A DNA stretch of 64,000 nt from G965215055 sp965215055 (GCA_965215055.1 OZ244046.1:62001-126000), one strand, 5' to 3'. Counted from the first letter of the stretch, positions 36,080-45,272 are shown. Notes: a model not told the origin generated them from the sequence alone. Numbers and translations: made by a program.

Positions 36080-37053
36080 TCGCATACATCGCGCGCCGCA
36101 TCTTGTATGCATTTCCAATTCTCATTGGCGTCAACGTTATTACCTTTCTGTTATTTTTTATAGTGAACTCGCCTGATGATATGGCACGCATGTTTTTAGG
36201 AGAAAAGCATGTCACGGAGCAGCAGATTGAAGACTGGAAGAGTGAACGCGGCTATCACTATCCATTGTTTTATAATACTGAGAAGGCGGGTGTAGAGAAA
36301 ATTACCAAGACTATTTTCTATATCAAGTCGGTCCGATTATTTGTATTTGATTTCGGGCGTTCCGATAGCGGCCGCGACATCAGCTTTGATATCAGTCAGC
36401 GCATGTGGCCAAGTTTGGCTATTGCCGTACCGCAGTTGATAATCGGATTGCTGGTGGCTATTACGTTCGCATTACTGATCGCATTTTTTCGTGCAACTTA
36501 CATCGATTATTGGGCAGTAGTCGTATGCGTAGCACTAATGTCGGTCTCAAGCCTGTTTTATATCATTGGCGGACAATTCATCATGAGTAAAGTTTTACGT
36601 ATCGTGCCCATATCGGGTTTTGACAGCGGAATTTTCGGAATCAAGTTTCTGATTCTTCCGGTGATGATTGGCGTCATTAGTGGGATTGGCTCCAGTACAC
36701 GATGGTATCGAACCGTATTTCTCGAGGAAATCAACAAGGATTACGTGCGCACGGCGCGTGCTAAGGGTATCTCGGAACAGGTAGTATTATTTCGGCACGT
36801 CTTGCGCAATGCGCTTATCCCTATTCTTACCGGGGTGGTGGTGATCTTACCGTTGTTATTTATGGGCAGCTTAATAACCGAGTCTTTCTTTGGTATACCG
36901 GGGTTAGGTAGCTATACCATTGACGCCATCAACCGGCAGGATTTTGCCATCGTGCGCGCTATGGTCTTTCTGGGGGCTTTTTTATATATCATCGGTTTGC
37001 TGTTGACGGATATTTCTTACACTATTGTTGATCCCAGAATAAGACTTGGCTAG
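36076..37053 (+). CDS. Peptide ABC transporter permease (DppB-type)
   Basis: First of two permeases of the peptide importer. Six hydrophobic segments, an N-terminal start typical of the DppB family (AYIARRILYAFPILIGVNV), and a large periplasmic loop between segments 1 and 2. The conserved ATPase-docking EAA-type loop is visible at YVRTARAKGISEQVVLFRHV, followed by LITESFFGIPGLG. 325 aa is normal. The ATG overlaps the stop of the binding-protein gene, and the next permease starts before its own stop, so the operon is tightly coupled. Confidence 0.93.
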   Translation: MIAYIARRILYAFPILIGVNVITFLLFFIVNSPDDMARMFLGEKHVTEQQIEDWKSERGYHYPLFYNTEKAGVEKITKTIFYIKSVRLFVFDFGRSDSGRDISFDISQRMWPSLAIAVPQLIIGLLVAITFALLIAFFRATYIDYWAVVVCVALMSVSSLFYIIGGQFIMSKVLRIVPISGFDSGIFGIKFLILPVMIGVISGIGSSTRWYRTVFLEEINKDYVRTARAKGISEQVVLFRHVLRNALIPILTGVVVILPLLFMGSLITESFFGIPGLGSYTIDAINRQDFAIVRAMVFLGAFLYIIGLLLTDISYTIVDPRIRLG

Positions 37054-38473
37054 ATACATGCTTGGTAAGCCGGTCTTTTTACTTACGGATATCCTGCTCT
37101 TTAGTCTGTTGCTGAGCACTCTTGCTTTTTTTCTATACGCAATGCGCAAGCCGCATCTCCTGCAGCCTTGGCGGCAGGTTGTACACAGCAAGACGGGTGT
37201 GATTTCGATGATGGTGCTGTCAGTTTATATTGGAATTGCCCTACTGGATTCTATTCATTTTCGCCCGTTATTGGAAAATCAAGCCAGCCAGCTTGGTGAG
37301 CAGCAGTATAGCGGTGAGGTGCAAAGCGTGTTTGATTACATGGTATCCAATTTGCGCATGAATACTGAAAAAACTTATTCGGCACCTTTTGCGACACACT
37401 TGTACGGGAGGGAAACTGTGCAAATGCTTGGTGGCACCAAGCAACGTATATATCCACGCCTTTCCTGGGGTGCCTCGCATCTTGAAGGCCCTGGCGATCA
37501 AAAAGCTGTTGATATATTCAAGCTTGCTTTGATTGGTGTGGGTAAGGCAATTGCCACGTGGGCCGTCGTCATCATACTGTTGAGTTTTTACGTGTCTTTG
37601 AGGACAAAGAGAACATTTGATAAAGCAGTCAAGGTCTTGTTCAGTAATAACTCTGGGATTCCATGGAGAACTGCGATACTCACTCTGGCCATTGTCTTAC
37701 TGATGTTGTTCGTTGGCGCGGAGTGGGCTGCGAAATATCATGTACTTGGCACGGATAAAATTGGTGAAGACGTGTTGTATCAAGCACTGAAAAGTATCCG
37801 TACCGGGGTAGTGATCGGGACGCTGACTACGTTGCTAATGCTTCCTTTTGCGATTACGTTGGGCATCATGGCAGGTTATTTCCGTGGTTGGATCGATGAT
37901 GTAATTCAATACCTGTATACCACGCTTAATTCTATTCCTGGCGTGTTATTAATTGCGGCGGCTGTGCTCATGTTAAACGTATATATGAGCAAGCATGCCG
38001 AAGAGTTTACCAGCCTGACGCAGCGGGCGGATTTGCGTTTACTATTTTTATGCCTGATTTTGGGGGTAACGAGTTGGACGGGACTGTGTCGTCTATTGCG
38101 TGCAGAAACGTTGAAACTGCGTGAATTTGATTTTATTCAGGCGGCGTCGGCTTTTGGGGTTGGCCCCAGTCAAACGATACTCAGGCATATTTTGCCGAAT
38201 ATCATGCATATTGTATTGATCACCCTGGTGCTTGATTTCAGTGGGTTGGTGCTAGCCGAAGCGGTGTTGTCTTACATTAATATAGGTGTGGACCCGACGA
38301 CAAATAGTTGGGGCAACATGATCAACAGTGCAAGGTTGGAAATGGCGCGTGAGCCTATCGTGTGGTGGTCATTGGCTGCCTCGTTGTTTTTTATGTTTAC
38401 GCTGGTTCTGTTTGCTAATTTATTTGCTGATGTTGTGCGTGATGCACTGGACCCGCGCTTGGCAAAAAAGTAG
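37046..38473 (+). CDS. Peptide ABC transporter permease (DppC-type), long form
   Basis: Second permease. TTG at 37046 overlaps the previous stop by 8 bases; an in-frame ATG at 37058 is an alternative. The C-terminal half is a normal permease domain with EAA loop FIQAASAFGVGPSQTILRHI and NIGVDPTTNSWGNMIN. At 475 aa it is about 150 residues longer than usual. The extra part holds two more membrane segments near the N-terminus (about 10-31 and 50-73), a polar region (about 75-150) and a charged loop before the core. Such long DppC-type proteins occur with YejE/Npp-like systems. Confidence 0.9.
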   Translation: MARYMLGKPVFLLTDILLFSLLLSTLAFFLYAMRKPHLLQPWRQVVHSKTGVISMMVLSVYIGIALLDSIHFRPLLENQASQLGEQQYSGEVQSVFDYMVSNLRMNTEKTYSAPFATHLYGRETVQMLGGTKQRIYPRLSWGASHLEGPGDQKAVDIFKLALIGVGKAIATWAVVIILLSFYVSLRTKRTFDKAVKVLFSNNSGIPWRTAILTLAIVLLMLFVGAEWAAKYHVLGTDKIGEDVLYQALKSIRTGVVIGTLTTLLMLPFAITLGIMAGYFRGWIDDVIQYLYTTLNSIPGVLLIAAAVLMLNVYMSKHAEEFTSLTQRADLRLLFLCLILGVTSWTGLCRLLRAETLKLREFDFIQAASAFGVGPSQTILRHILPNIMHIVLITLVLDFSGLVLAEAVLSYINIGVDPTTNSWGNMINSARLEMAREPIVWWSLAASLFFMFTLVLFANLFADVVRDALDPRLAKK

Positions 38474-38476
38474 AAC

Positions 38477-40150
38477 ATGTCTGATCGTCTTCTATTGCAT
38501 GTAAATAACTTGACGACTGTATTTAAGACTAGTCGTAGTGCGGTTGCCGCAGTGAATAACATTAGTTTTCGCATTCATGCAGGGGAAACGTTTGCATTGG
38601 TAGGTGAGTCGGGTAGTGGTAAATCGGTAACTGCACTTTCTGTAATCCGGCTTTTACCTGCTGCTGCGCACGTCACTTCGGGAAGCGTAAATTTTGATGG
38701 CATGGATATCTTGAGTCTGCCGGAACGCGAGATGCGAGACATTCGAGGCAGTGGCATTTCCATGATTTTTCAGGAGCCTATGACTTCGTTAAACCCTGTT
38801 GTAAAAGTAGGTAAACAGATTTGCGAGGTATTGGTTCGTCATCAAAATATGAGTAAGAGGCAGGCTCGTCAACAGGCCCTGGATTTATTAAACGCGGTGA
38901 AAATTCCCAAACCTGCTCACACGATCGATAGCTATGCGCATGAACTGTCGGGAGGAATGAGACAGCGTGTGATGATTGCCATTGCCTTGGCTTGTCAACC
39001 TAAGCTGCTAATTGCGGATGAGCCTACCACTGCTTTGGATGTAACCATACAAGCACAGGTATTGGAGTTGATCAATGATCTCCAGCAGCAGCTTAAAATG
39101 GCGATTTTGTTCATTACACATGACTTGGCCGTGGTAAAACAAGTTGCAAATCACGTGGCAGTTATGAAAGAAGGTGAAGTTGTTGAGCAGTCCAGCAACG
39201 AAGTGTTTTTTTCTTCACCGCAACATCAATACAGTTGGGAGTTGTTCGCAGCCTTGCCTGATATGGGGAAGCGCGGCCAGCCGTTGTTACTGGGTAGTGA
39301 CAGCAAGTCAATACGTAAGGCATACACCAGGAATGTCAATGGTAATGGTACTTTGCACGTGCGTGACCTTAAAGTTCATTTCCCGATTCGTAAAGGGATC
39401 TTGAAACGCATTACGGGCTATATAAAGGCAGTCGATGGGATTTCACTTGATATACCTGTTGGTAAAACTGTTTCGCTGGTGGGGGAGTCAGGCAGTGGCA
39501 AGACAACGGTAGGTAAGGGGATTTTACGCTTGGTGCAGCCTACATCCGGCGAAGTAAATTATATGGGTTTGCCGCTTCATAACATTGGCTATAAGCAGTT
39601 GCTTGAGCAGCGTGCCAACCTGCAAATCGTGTTTCAGGACCCATATTCGTCAATGAACCCTCGTATGCGAGTGGGGGAAATTATTGAAGAGGGAATGAAG
39701 ACGCTCGGCGTGGTTGCCGATGCCAATGCACGCCATCAGCGGGTACTGGAGTTACTCGAGCAGGTAGGTCTGGATAAACGTGCCTATTTACGTTATCCGC
39801 ATGAATTTTCGGGAGGACAGCGTCAGCGCATCTGCATTGCACGAGCATTAGCAGTCAATCCGAAAATTATTATCTGTGATGAACCAACGAGTGCCTTGGA
39901 CGTTTCCGTGCAGGCACAGATTTTGGATTTATTGAGTGTCTTGCAAAACCAGTATGGAATCAGTTATCTATTTATCACGCATAATATAGCAGTGGTAGCT
40001 TATTTTGCAGATTATGTAGCGGTGATGTATCAAGGCAAGATCGTTGAACAAGGTGAAGCTGGAAGGGTGTTGACTCAACCGCAACATGAATATACAAAAA
40101 AACTTTTAAGTGCAGTGCCGAAACTGGTGCCACCTACTAGGGCGGCATGA
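38477..40150 (+). CDS. Peptide ABC transporter ATPase, DppD-DppF fusion
   Basis: Two complete ABC ATPase domains in one chain, as in YejF and GsiA. Domain 1: Walker A GESGSGKSV (about residue 41), signature LSGGMRQR, Walker B LLIADEPTTALD. Domain 2: Walker A GESGSGKTT (about 335), signature FSGGQRQR, Walker B IIICDEPTSALD. Both domains appear catalytically intact. 557 aa. It closes the four-gene importer (binding protein, two permeases, ATPase). The AT-rich 72-base gap after it separates it from yafS. Substrate class (di/oligopeptide or peptide-like antibiotic) is inferred from family only. Confidence 0.95.
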   Translation: MSDRLLLHVNNLTTVFKTSRSAVAAVNNISFRIHAGETFALVGESGSGKSVTALSVIRLLPAAAHVTSGSVNFDGMDILSLPEREMRDIRGSGISMIFQEPMTSLNPVVKVGKQICEVLVRHQNMSKRQARQQALDLLNAVKIPKPAHTIDSYAHELSGGMRQRVMIAIALACQPKLLIADEPTTALDVTIQAQVLELINDLQQQLKMAILFITHDLAVVKQVANHVAVMKEGEVVEQSSNEVFFSSPQHQYSWELFAALPDMGKRGQPLLLGSDSKSIRKAYTRNVNGNGTLHVRDLKVHFPIRKGILKRITGYIKAVDGISLDIPVGKTVSLVGESGSGKTTVGKGILRLVQPTSGEVNYMGLPLHNIGYKQLLEQRANLQIVFQDPYSSMNPRMRVGEIIEEGMKTLGVVADANARHQRVLELLEQVGLDKRAYLRYPHEFSGGQRQRICIARALAVNPKIIICDEPTSALDVSVQAQILDLLSVLQNQYGISYLFITHNIAVVAYFADYVAVMYQGKIVEQGEAGRVLTQPQHEYTKKLLSAVPKLVPPTRAA

Positions 40151-40222
40151 CTAAAGGTATAATGTTTTCCTATAGATATATATTGTAAGTACTTGTTATA
40201 ATTAATTATTAATTATACTATT

Positions 40223-40978
40223 ATGCAAGAATCAAACAAATATGTGCGGCAATTGCGAAATTGGTATGTCAGCCCAGCAGGAAAGGTACTGAGTAATGAA
40301 TTGCAACATAAATTGGCGCAATTATTGCCCGAATTGTTTGGCTATTATGCTTTGCAGGTCGGTACTATTACTGATGAAATGGACTTGCTGCACAGCAGTG
40401 CGATAAGCCAAAAGATATACATGGCGATGGGTGCCTCGCAGTGCGATGTGATTGCGAGTCCACTGGCGTTGCCTTTTCCCCAGGACACTTTGGATTTGAT
40501 CATGTTGCCGCATACCCTGGATTTTTCTCAGCAACCTCATCAAGTTTTACGTGAGGTACATCGAGTACTTATCCCCGATGGTCATATCGTAGTGATAGGA
40601 TTCAATCCCGTCAGTATGATGGGCTTGAGTAAATTGGCGTTATTTCGTAGTAGACGCGCGCCTTGGACGGGCCATTTTTATACTGCACGGCGGTTAAAAG
40701 ACTGGTTTTCACTGTTAGGTTTTGTGGTGGTTAAGGCGGAGCATGTGGGGCTGTGTCTGCCAATACAAAATTTGCGTCTTCAACGGCACTTGGGATTTCT
40801 CAAGAAAGCCGACCACTACAGGATAGGCAACTTGGGGGGGGTACAGCTTTTTATAGCCAGGAAGCGCGTGCTTACGCTTACACCCAAGCTGCAGCCGAGG
40901 CGTTCACAACGTCGCATTTTTCCCCTTAATGTTGTAGAGCCCTCCACTAGGCAGGCAAACCGTGTCGGGACGAGTTAA
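40223..40978 (+). CDS. Class I SAM-dependent methyltransferase (YafS-like)
   Basis: Predicted methyltransferase of unknown substrate, 251 aa. The C-terminal part of the Rossmann methyltransferase core is visible: LPFPQDTLDLIMLPHTLDF, LREVHRVLIPDGHIVVIGFNP. The glycine-rich SAM motif at the N-terminal side is weak here (YYALQVGTITDEMDLL), as in other YafS proteins. The gene always sits next to rnhA in this class, and here its last 17 bases overlap rnhA. In E. coli and pseudomonads gloB and mltD lie between the transporter side and this gene; both are missing here. Confidence 0.8.
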   Translation: MQESNKYVRQLRNWYVSPAGKVLSNELQHKLAQLLPELFGYYALQVGTITDEMDLLHSSAISQKIYMAMGASQCDVIASPLALPFPQDTLDLIMLPHTLDFSQQPHQVLREVHRVLIPDGHIVVIGFNPVSMMGLSKLALFRSRRAPWTGHFYTARRLKDWFSLLGFVVVKAEHVGLCLPIQNLRLQRHLGFLKKADHYRIGNLGGVQLFIARKRVLTLTPKLQPRRSQRRIFPLNVVEPSTRQANRVGTS

Positions 40979-41408
40979 CATCTACACTGATGGTGCTTGC
41001 CGCGGCAACCCTGGAGTTGGGGGATGGGCGGCGATATTGCGTTACGAAAATGAAGAAACCGTGATTCAGGGTAGCGAAACTGAGACTACAAATAATCGCA
41101 TGGAATTGCAGGCGGCTGTATCGGCATTACAAAAACTGACACGCCCTTGTGCAGTTTGCATTACCACTGATTCGCGTTACTTGATGGATGGTATTCAGGA
41201 GTGGTTGCCAAACTGGAAGCGAAATGGCTGGAAAACTTCTGCAAAAAAGCCAGTTAAAAATAAAGATTTATGGATTAAGTTGGATAAATTGGCTAACAAT
41301 AGCAATCATCACATTACATGGAATTGGGTGAGAGGTCATAGTGGCCATGTAGAAAATGAACGGGTTGATCGCTTGGCCAATGAAGCGATTGATAATCTCT
41401 TAGCGTAA
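40962..41408 (+). CDS. rnhA: Ribonuclease HI
   Basis: Cleaves the RNA strand of RNA-DNA hybrids, including R-loops and Okazaki primers. Starts with GTG at 40962, inside the end of yafS. The four catalytic acids are visible: D10 (YTDGACRGNPG), Glu in NNRMELQAA (about 48), Asp in TTDSRYL (about 70) and Asp in ENERVDRLAN (about 134). The basic handle (WKRNGWKTSAKKPVKN) is present. 148 aa (E. coli 155). It pairs with dnaQ as usual. Confidence 0.97.
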   Translation: MSGRVNIYTDGACRGNPGVGGWAAILRYENEETVIQGSETETTNNRMELQAAVSALQKLTRPCAVCITTDSRYLMDGIQEWLPNWKRNGWKTSAKKPVKNKDLWIKLDKLANNSNHHITWNWVRGHSGHVENERVDRLANEAIDNLLA

Positions 41409-41434
41409 ATACCAACGGACAACTCGGGAAAGAC

Positions 41435-42151
41435 GTGCGGCAAATAGTACTGGATACCGAAACCACCGGGCTTGAGGTTTCTCAAGACCATCGCATTGTT
41501 GAGATAGCTTGTGTCGAAATCATGCACCGGCGCCTCACTGGCCAAGTTTTTCATCACTTTCTTAACCCTGAACGTGACATTGACGAAGGTGCATTGGAGG
41601 TACACGGTATTACACGTGGTTCTCTTGAAGATAGGCCAAGGTTTTCAATTATTGCGGATGATCTGATTCGGTTTATCGAAAATACGGAGCTGATTATTCA
41701 CAACGCCAGCTTTGATATTGGGTTTATTAATAATGAACTGTCATTAGCCAAGCACGGGGTTACCGATATCCGAGACTGTTGCACAGTTGTTGATTCTTTA
41801 GAGCTGGCCAGGAAAATGCACCTTGGCCAGAAAAATAGTCTGGATGCCTTGTGTAAACGTTATGCGGTAGATAATTCCCATCGTGAATTACATGGGGCTT
41901 TGCTTGACGCTCGCATTCTTGCGGATGTTTATTTAGCTATGACAGGTGGCCAGACGGCTTTGGATTTGACTTCCAGAATCGAAAGGTCAGTTCGGCAGGA
42001 CCAGCCAGGGCATGATTTAACTGTTCAAAGGTCGGCATTAAAAATTGTCCGTGCAAATGAGGAAGAATTACGCGCACATGAGGCGTTCTTGAAAAATATT
42101 CAGAAGGAAAGTGATGCCGGCTGTGTGTGGATGAAAAAACCGTCTGAATAA
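41435..42151 (+). CDS. dnaQ: DNA polymerase III epsilon subunit (3'-5' exonuclease)
   Basis: Proofreading subunit of the replicative polymerase. GTG start at 41435. DEDDh exonuclease motifs are ExoI VLDTETTGLE, ExoII HNASFDIGFI and ExoIII with His and Asp in HRELHGALLDARI. The C-terminal tail (about 190-238), which binds the alpha subunit, is present. 238 aa (E. coli 243). It follows rnhA by 26 bases on the same strand; in E. coli the two are divergent. Confidence 0.95.
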   Translation: MRQIVLDTETTGLEVSQDHRIVEIACVEIMHRRLTGQVFHHFLNPERDIDEGALEVHGITRGSLEDRPRFSIIADDLIRFIENTELIIHNASFDIGFINNELSLAKHGVTDIRDCCTVVDSLELARKMHLGQKNSLDALCKRYAVDNSHRELHGALLDARILADVYLAMTGGQTALDLTSRIERSVRQDQPGHDLTVQRSALKIVRANEEELRAHEAFLKNIQKESDAGCVWMKKPSE

Positions 42152-42240
42152 TACCGGTCTGGGTGTGGTGGTTGCCGGACTGTGTAAATTTCGTTACATT
42201 ACTCTATTCCTTATCACCAATTGTTAGTGGAGGATTGGTT

Positions 42241-42477
42241 ATGAGACAAAAAAGATTGGCGCTTGTATTAATCATCCTGCCTTTAATCATTATTGGGTGT
42301 GGGGACGGTGATGATGGAGGGACAACTGACACAGGCGTCAAATGGGTTGCTGAAGTTTTTACAGGCTCGAGCTCAGAGTCTTCTACAATGATTGGAGAAT
42401 TTACTTCTTACGATGATTGCATTGCGGCTGTTCGCAAAGAGTCAAAGTCGGCTGTTTCCAATTGTGGCATAAAATAA
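42241..42477 (+). CDS. Small putative lipoprotein, function unknown
   Basis: 78 aa. The ATG at 42241 is chosen over earlier in-frame codons because GGAGG lies 8 bases ahead and it starts a clean lipoprotein signal: MRQKRLALVLIILPLIIIGC with the lipobox Cys at 20. The mature part is short, begins acidic and Gly-rich (GDGDDGGT) and contains two further cysteines (DDC and SNC near the end) that could form a disulfide. I do not recognise a family. It stands alone between dnaQ and the convergent smpB. Confidence 0.75.
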   Translation: MRQKRLALVLIILPLIIIGCGDGDDGGTTDTGVKWVAEVFTGSSSESSTMIGEFTSYDDCIAAVRKESKSAVSNCGIK

Positions 42478-42481
42478 AAGC

Positions 42482-42502
42482 TGCCTTAAATCTGATAAGG
42501 CA
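42482..42502 (+). terminator. Hairpin between the small lipoprotein gene and smpB
   Basis: TGCCTTA-aatctga-TAAGGCA, a 7-bp perfect stem directly after the lipoprotein stop. A T run (TTTTTT) comes only about 10 bases later, so it is at best a modest terminator, possibly serving both converging genes. Confidence 0.4.
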
Positions 42503-42560
42503 CGGAGCTAAATTTTTTGCACAAAAGAGCTAGTGTGCGCTTGTAACGCTGGTTGAGCCT

Positions 42561-43037
42561 TTATTTTTCACGTTTCATAAGCCGTTGCTTATGACGGTGC
42601 CAGTCTCTCTCTTTTATAACCGCGCGTTTATCCTGTTTTTGTTTGCCTTTGGCAATTCCGATCTCAAGTTTGACAATGCCTTTTTTCCAGTACATGGACA
42701 AGGGAACGATGGTAAAGCCTTTTCTTTCTACAGCCCCGACCAGTTTGGCTAATTCATTTTTGTGCAACAACAGTTTACGGGTCCGCGTCGGGTCGGCTGC
42801 TTTGTGCGTGGAAGTGGTTGGCAGAGGACTGATATGCGCACCCAAGAGCCATGCTTCCATGTTCTTGACAAGTGCATAGCTTTCCTTTAACTGAATGCTT
42901 TTTGCCCTTAAGCTTTTTACCTCCCAACCCTCAAGTATCAGTCCGGCCTCGATTCGGTCAATGATGAAATAATCGTGAAGGGCTTTTTTATTGAAGGCGA
43001 TGACATTGTCTGACTGATGTCTGGACTTGATCATCAC
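42561..43037 (-). CDS. smpB: SsrA-binding protein SmpB
   Basis: Binds tmRNA and brings it to stalled ribosomes so that incomplete proteins are tagged for ClpXP. Family motifs are FIIDRIEAGLILEGWEVKSL, AWLLGAHISPL and the C-terminal basic tail KRAVIKERDWHRHKQRLMKR, which mimics mRNA in the decoding site. 158 aa (E. coli 160). tmRNA itself is not in this window. Divergent from the NSS transporter gene. Confidence 0.97.
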   Translation of the reverse strand: MMIKSRHQSDNVIAFNKKALHDYFIIDRIEAGLILEGWEVKSLRAKSIQLKESYALVKNMEAWLLGAHISPLPTTSTHKAADPTRTRKLLLHKNELAKLVGAVERKGFTIVPLSMYWKKGIVKLEIGIAKGKQKQDKRAVIKERDWHRHKQRLMKREK

Positions 43038-43135
43038 TCAATTATGGCATGTACGGAGGGGTTGCAGTGACTTATAATACAAGCCAAATAATTCTTATAA
43101 ATATCAATTGATAATTTAATAATTCAGATTACTCA

Positions 43136-44521
43136 ATGATGGCTACTTCAAGGACGTCAATTCACGGCTACTGGTCTTCACGATTTGTTTTTGTATTGGC
43201 TGCATCGGGTTCTGCGGTCGGTTTGGGAAATATATGGAAGTTTCCATATATTGCAGGTGAAAATGGTGGCGGCGCATTTGTATTGTTATATCTTGTTTGT
43301 ATTGCCCTGTTTGGAATTCCCGTAATGATGTCAGAAGTGCTATTAGGGCGCAGGGGTAGGAGTAGCCCTGTGAGTACAATGAGTGCCCTGGCTGTGGAAG
43401 AGAACAGGAGTAGTTCCTGGGGCTTGCTTGGGATATTGGGAGTGTTGACAGGGTTCCTGATTCTCTCCTATTACAGTGTAATTGCCGGCTGGACACTAGC
43501 ATATGTAGTGAAGATGGGAGGCGGTGCCTTTGTAGACGTCAGCAGCGACGGGGTAGGGGCAATTTTTGATGGCTTGGTGTCTAGCCCCGGCAGGTTACTG
43601 TTTTGGCATACTCTGTTTTTGATGCTGACGATGTTGGTAGTGGTCGGGGGCGTCAAAAGGGGGTTGGAAGCTGCGGTACGTCTTCTAATGCCAGCTTTGG
43701 TTATCTTAATTTTAGTAGTGGTTGTATATGCAGCTTTTGAGGGCGAGTTTTATGCCGGTTTCAGATTTTTATTTGCTACTGATTTTTCTAAGCTGGGAAG
43801 CCCGGGGGTGGTGATGAAGGCAATGGGGCATGCTTTCTTCACTCTGAGCCTTGGTATGGGGGCGATCATGATGTATGGAGCTTATCTGCCGGGCGACGCA
43901 TCTATCGCTAAAACCGGCTTTCAAGTGGCAATCACGGATACCGTAGTCGCAATCCTTGCAGGGTTGGCTATTTTCCCAATCGTATTTGCAAATAACCTGG
44001 AGCCTGGTCAAGGCCCTGGCTTAATATTCAATACACTCCCACTTGCCTTCGGGCACATGCCCGGCGGTGTGTTATTCGGCACTTTATTTTTTGTTCTTTT
44101 AGTTCTTGCGGCATGGACTTCAGCCATTTCCTTGCTTGAGCCGGCCGTTGCATGGTTGGTCGAAAAATTTTCCATCTCACGCTTAACGTCGACCTTAGTT
44201 TGTGGAGCAGTTATCTGGACAATAGGTCTTGGTACGGTGTTTTCATTTAATCTTTGGTCAAGGATCAAGTCTTTCAATGGCACTCCCCTGGAGGGAAAAT
44301 CGTTTTTTGACGTATTGGATTACGCAACTGCGAATGTCATGCTGCCGTTGGGAGGGCTTTTAATTTGCCTGTTTGCTGCATGGATGTTGCGAGAATCTTC
44401 ACAACGAGATGAGTTGAAGATCAGGCTTGAGGGTGCATATCGACTCTGGCGGTTTCTTGCCAGGTACATTACACCCTTAGGGATAGCCCTGATTTTTTTA
44501 TATGCGCTCGGCATTTTTTGA
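43136..44521 (+). CDS. Sodium-dependent neurotransmitter-symporter (NSS) family transporter
   Basis: LeuT-fold transporter that imports amino acids or related solutes with Na+. The N-terminal signature is SRFVFVLAASGSAVGLGNIW, leading into KFPYIAGENGGGAF with the unwound first helix that binds substrate and sodium. About eleven hydrophobic segments follow. 461 aa, shorter than eukaryotic members and typical for bacterial SNF proteins. Substrate cannot be predicted. Its position between smpB and ratA is unusual; these two genes are normally adjacent and divergent, so the transporter may be an insertion into that pair. Confidence 0.93.
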   Translation: MMATSRTSIHGYWSSRFVFVLAASGSAVGLGNIWKFPYIAGENGGGAFVLLYLVCIALFGIPVMMSEVLLGRRGRSSPVSTMSALAVEENRSSSWGLLGILGVLTGFLILSYYSVIAGWTLAYVVKMGGGAFVDVSSDGVGAIFDGLVSSPGRLLFWHTLFLMLTMLVVVGGVKRGLEAAVRLLMPALVILILVVVVYAAFEGEFYAGFRFLFATDFSKLGSPGVVMKAMGHAFFTLSLGMGAIMMYGAYLPGDASIAKTGFQVAITDTVVAILAGLAIFPIVFANNLEPGQGPGLIFNTLPLAFGHMPGGVLFGTLFFVLLVLAAWTSAISLLEPAVAWLVEKFSISRLTSTLVCGAVIWTIGLGTVFSFNLWSRIKSFNGTPLEGKSFFDVLDYATANVMLPLGGLLICLFAAWMLRESSQRDELKIRLEGAYRLWRFLARYITPLGIALIFLYALGIF

Positions 44522-44551
44522 AAAGATTTTTTCATCACCAGATTCTTTTGC

Positions 44552-44986
44552 ATGACTCACGTGCAACGCAGTGCATTATTGCCTTATTCGGTGGCACAGA
44601 TGTACCAATTGGTCAATGATATAAATGCATATCCTGACTTTATTCCATGGTGCGTGAAATGTGACGTAGCCAAGGAAAGCGAGCATGAGAAACAGGCAAC
44701 TATGCATTTTGCCAGTTCAGGTATCAAGGCTTCTGTTACGACACGTAATGAACTGGTAAAAAATGAAAAGATTACAATGCACTTGGTAGCAGGACCATTC
44801 AGGCATCTAACTGGAAGTTGGCAGTTCCGCGCCATTGATGACAATGCTTGTCGGGTTGAACTGGACATGGAATTTGCCTTCTCTATTCGCTTCTACGAAG
44901 TAACACTTGGCCCTATATTTCATCAATTGGCGAACAAGCTGGTTTCTTTGTTTTCCCAGAGGGCCGATGCAGTATATGGAAAATAA
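44552..44986 (+). CDS. ratA: Ribosome association toxin RatA / Coq10-like START protein
   Basis: Small START/polyketide-cyclase fold protein. In E. coli RatA was reported to block subunit joining; homologues (Coq10) bind ubiquinone, and which role applies is not settled. Motifs are HVQRSALLPYSVAQMYQLVN, YPDFIPWC and GPFRHLTGSWQF. 144 aa (E. coli 145 by the shorter start). Its last 11 bases overlap the start of ratB, the usual pair. Confidence 0.92.
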   Translation: MTHVQRSALLPYSVAQMYQLVNDINAYPDFIPWCVKCDVAKESEHEKQATMHFASSGIKASVTTRNELVKNEKITMHLVAGPFRHLTGSWQFRAIDDNACRVELDMEFAFSIRFYEVTLGPIFHQLANKLVSLFSQRADAVYGK

Positions 44987-45269
44987 TAAATCCATATCAG
45001 TCACGGTTTGTTATGTTCAAGCCCATCAGCAAGAAGTTATTGCAATTACGCTGCCGCCACAAACAAAGGTATTACAGGCTATAAAAGAGTCGGGTATTTT
45101 AGATAAATGTCCAGAAGTCGATTTATCAAAAAACGACGTTGGGATATTTGGTAAAACCGTACGGTTGGATCAGGTTCTGTTGGACAAGGACAGGGTGGAA
45201 ATTTACCAGCCGCTTCTTTTAAGCCCCATGGAAGCACGCCGCCAGCGTGCCAAGCAGGGAAAGCTGTGA
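44976..45269 (+). CDS. ratB: RnfH/RatB family ubiquitin-like protein
   Basis: Small beta-grasp (ubiquitin-like) protein of UPF0125, 97 aa, of unknown function. The conserved core runs from SVTVCYVQAHQQEVIAITLP through VGIFGKTVRLDQVLLDKDRV to the family ending EARRQRAKQG. The ATG at 44976 is chosen; an in-frame ATG at 44967 is also possible. An upstream GAGGG favours either. It overlaps the ratA end and stops 3 bases from the convergent bamE stop. Confidence 0.9.
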   Translation: MENNKSISVTVCYVQAHQQEVIAITLPPQTKVLQAIKESGILDKCPEVDLSKNDVGIFGKTVRLDQVLLDKDRVEIYQPLLLSPMEARRQRAKQGKL

Positions 45270-45272
45270 TAC

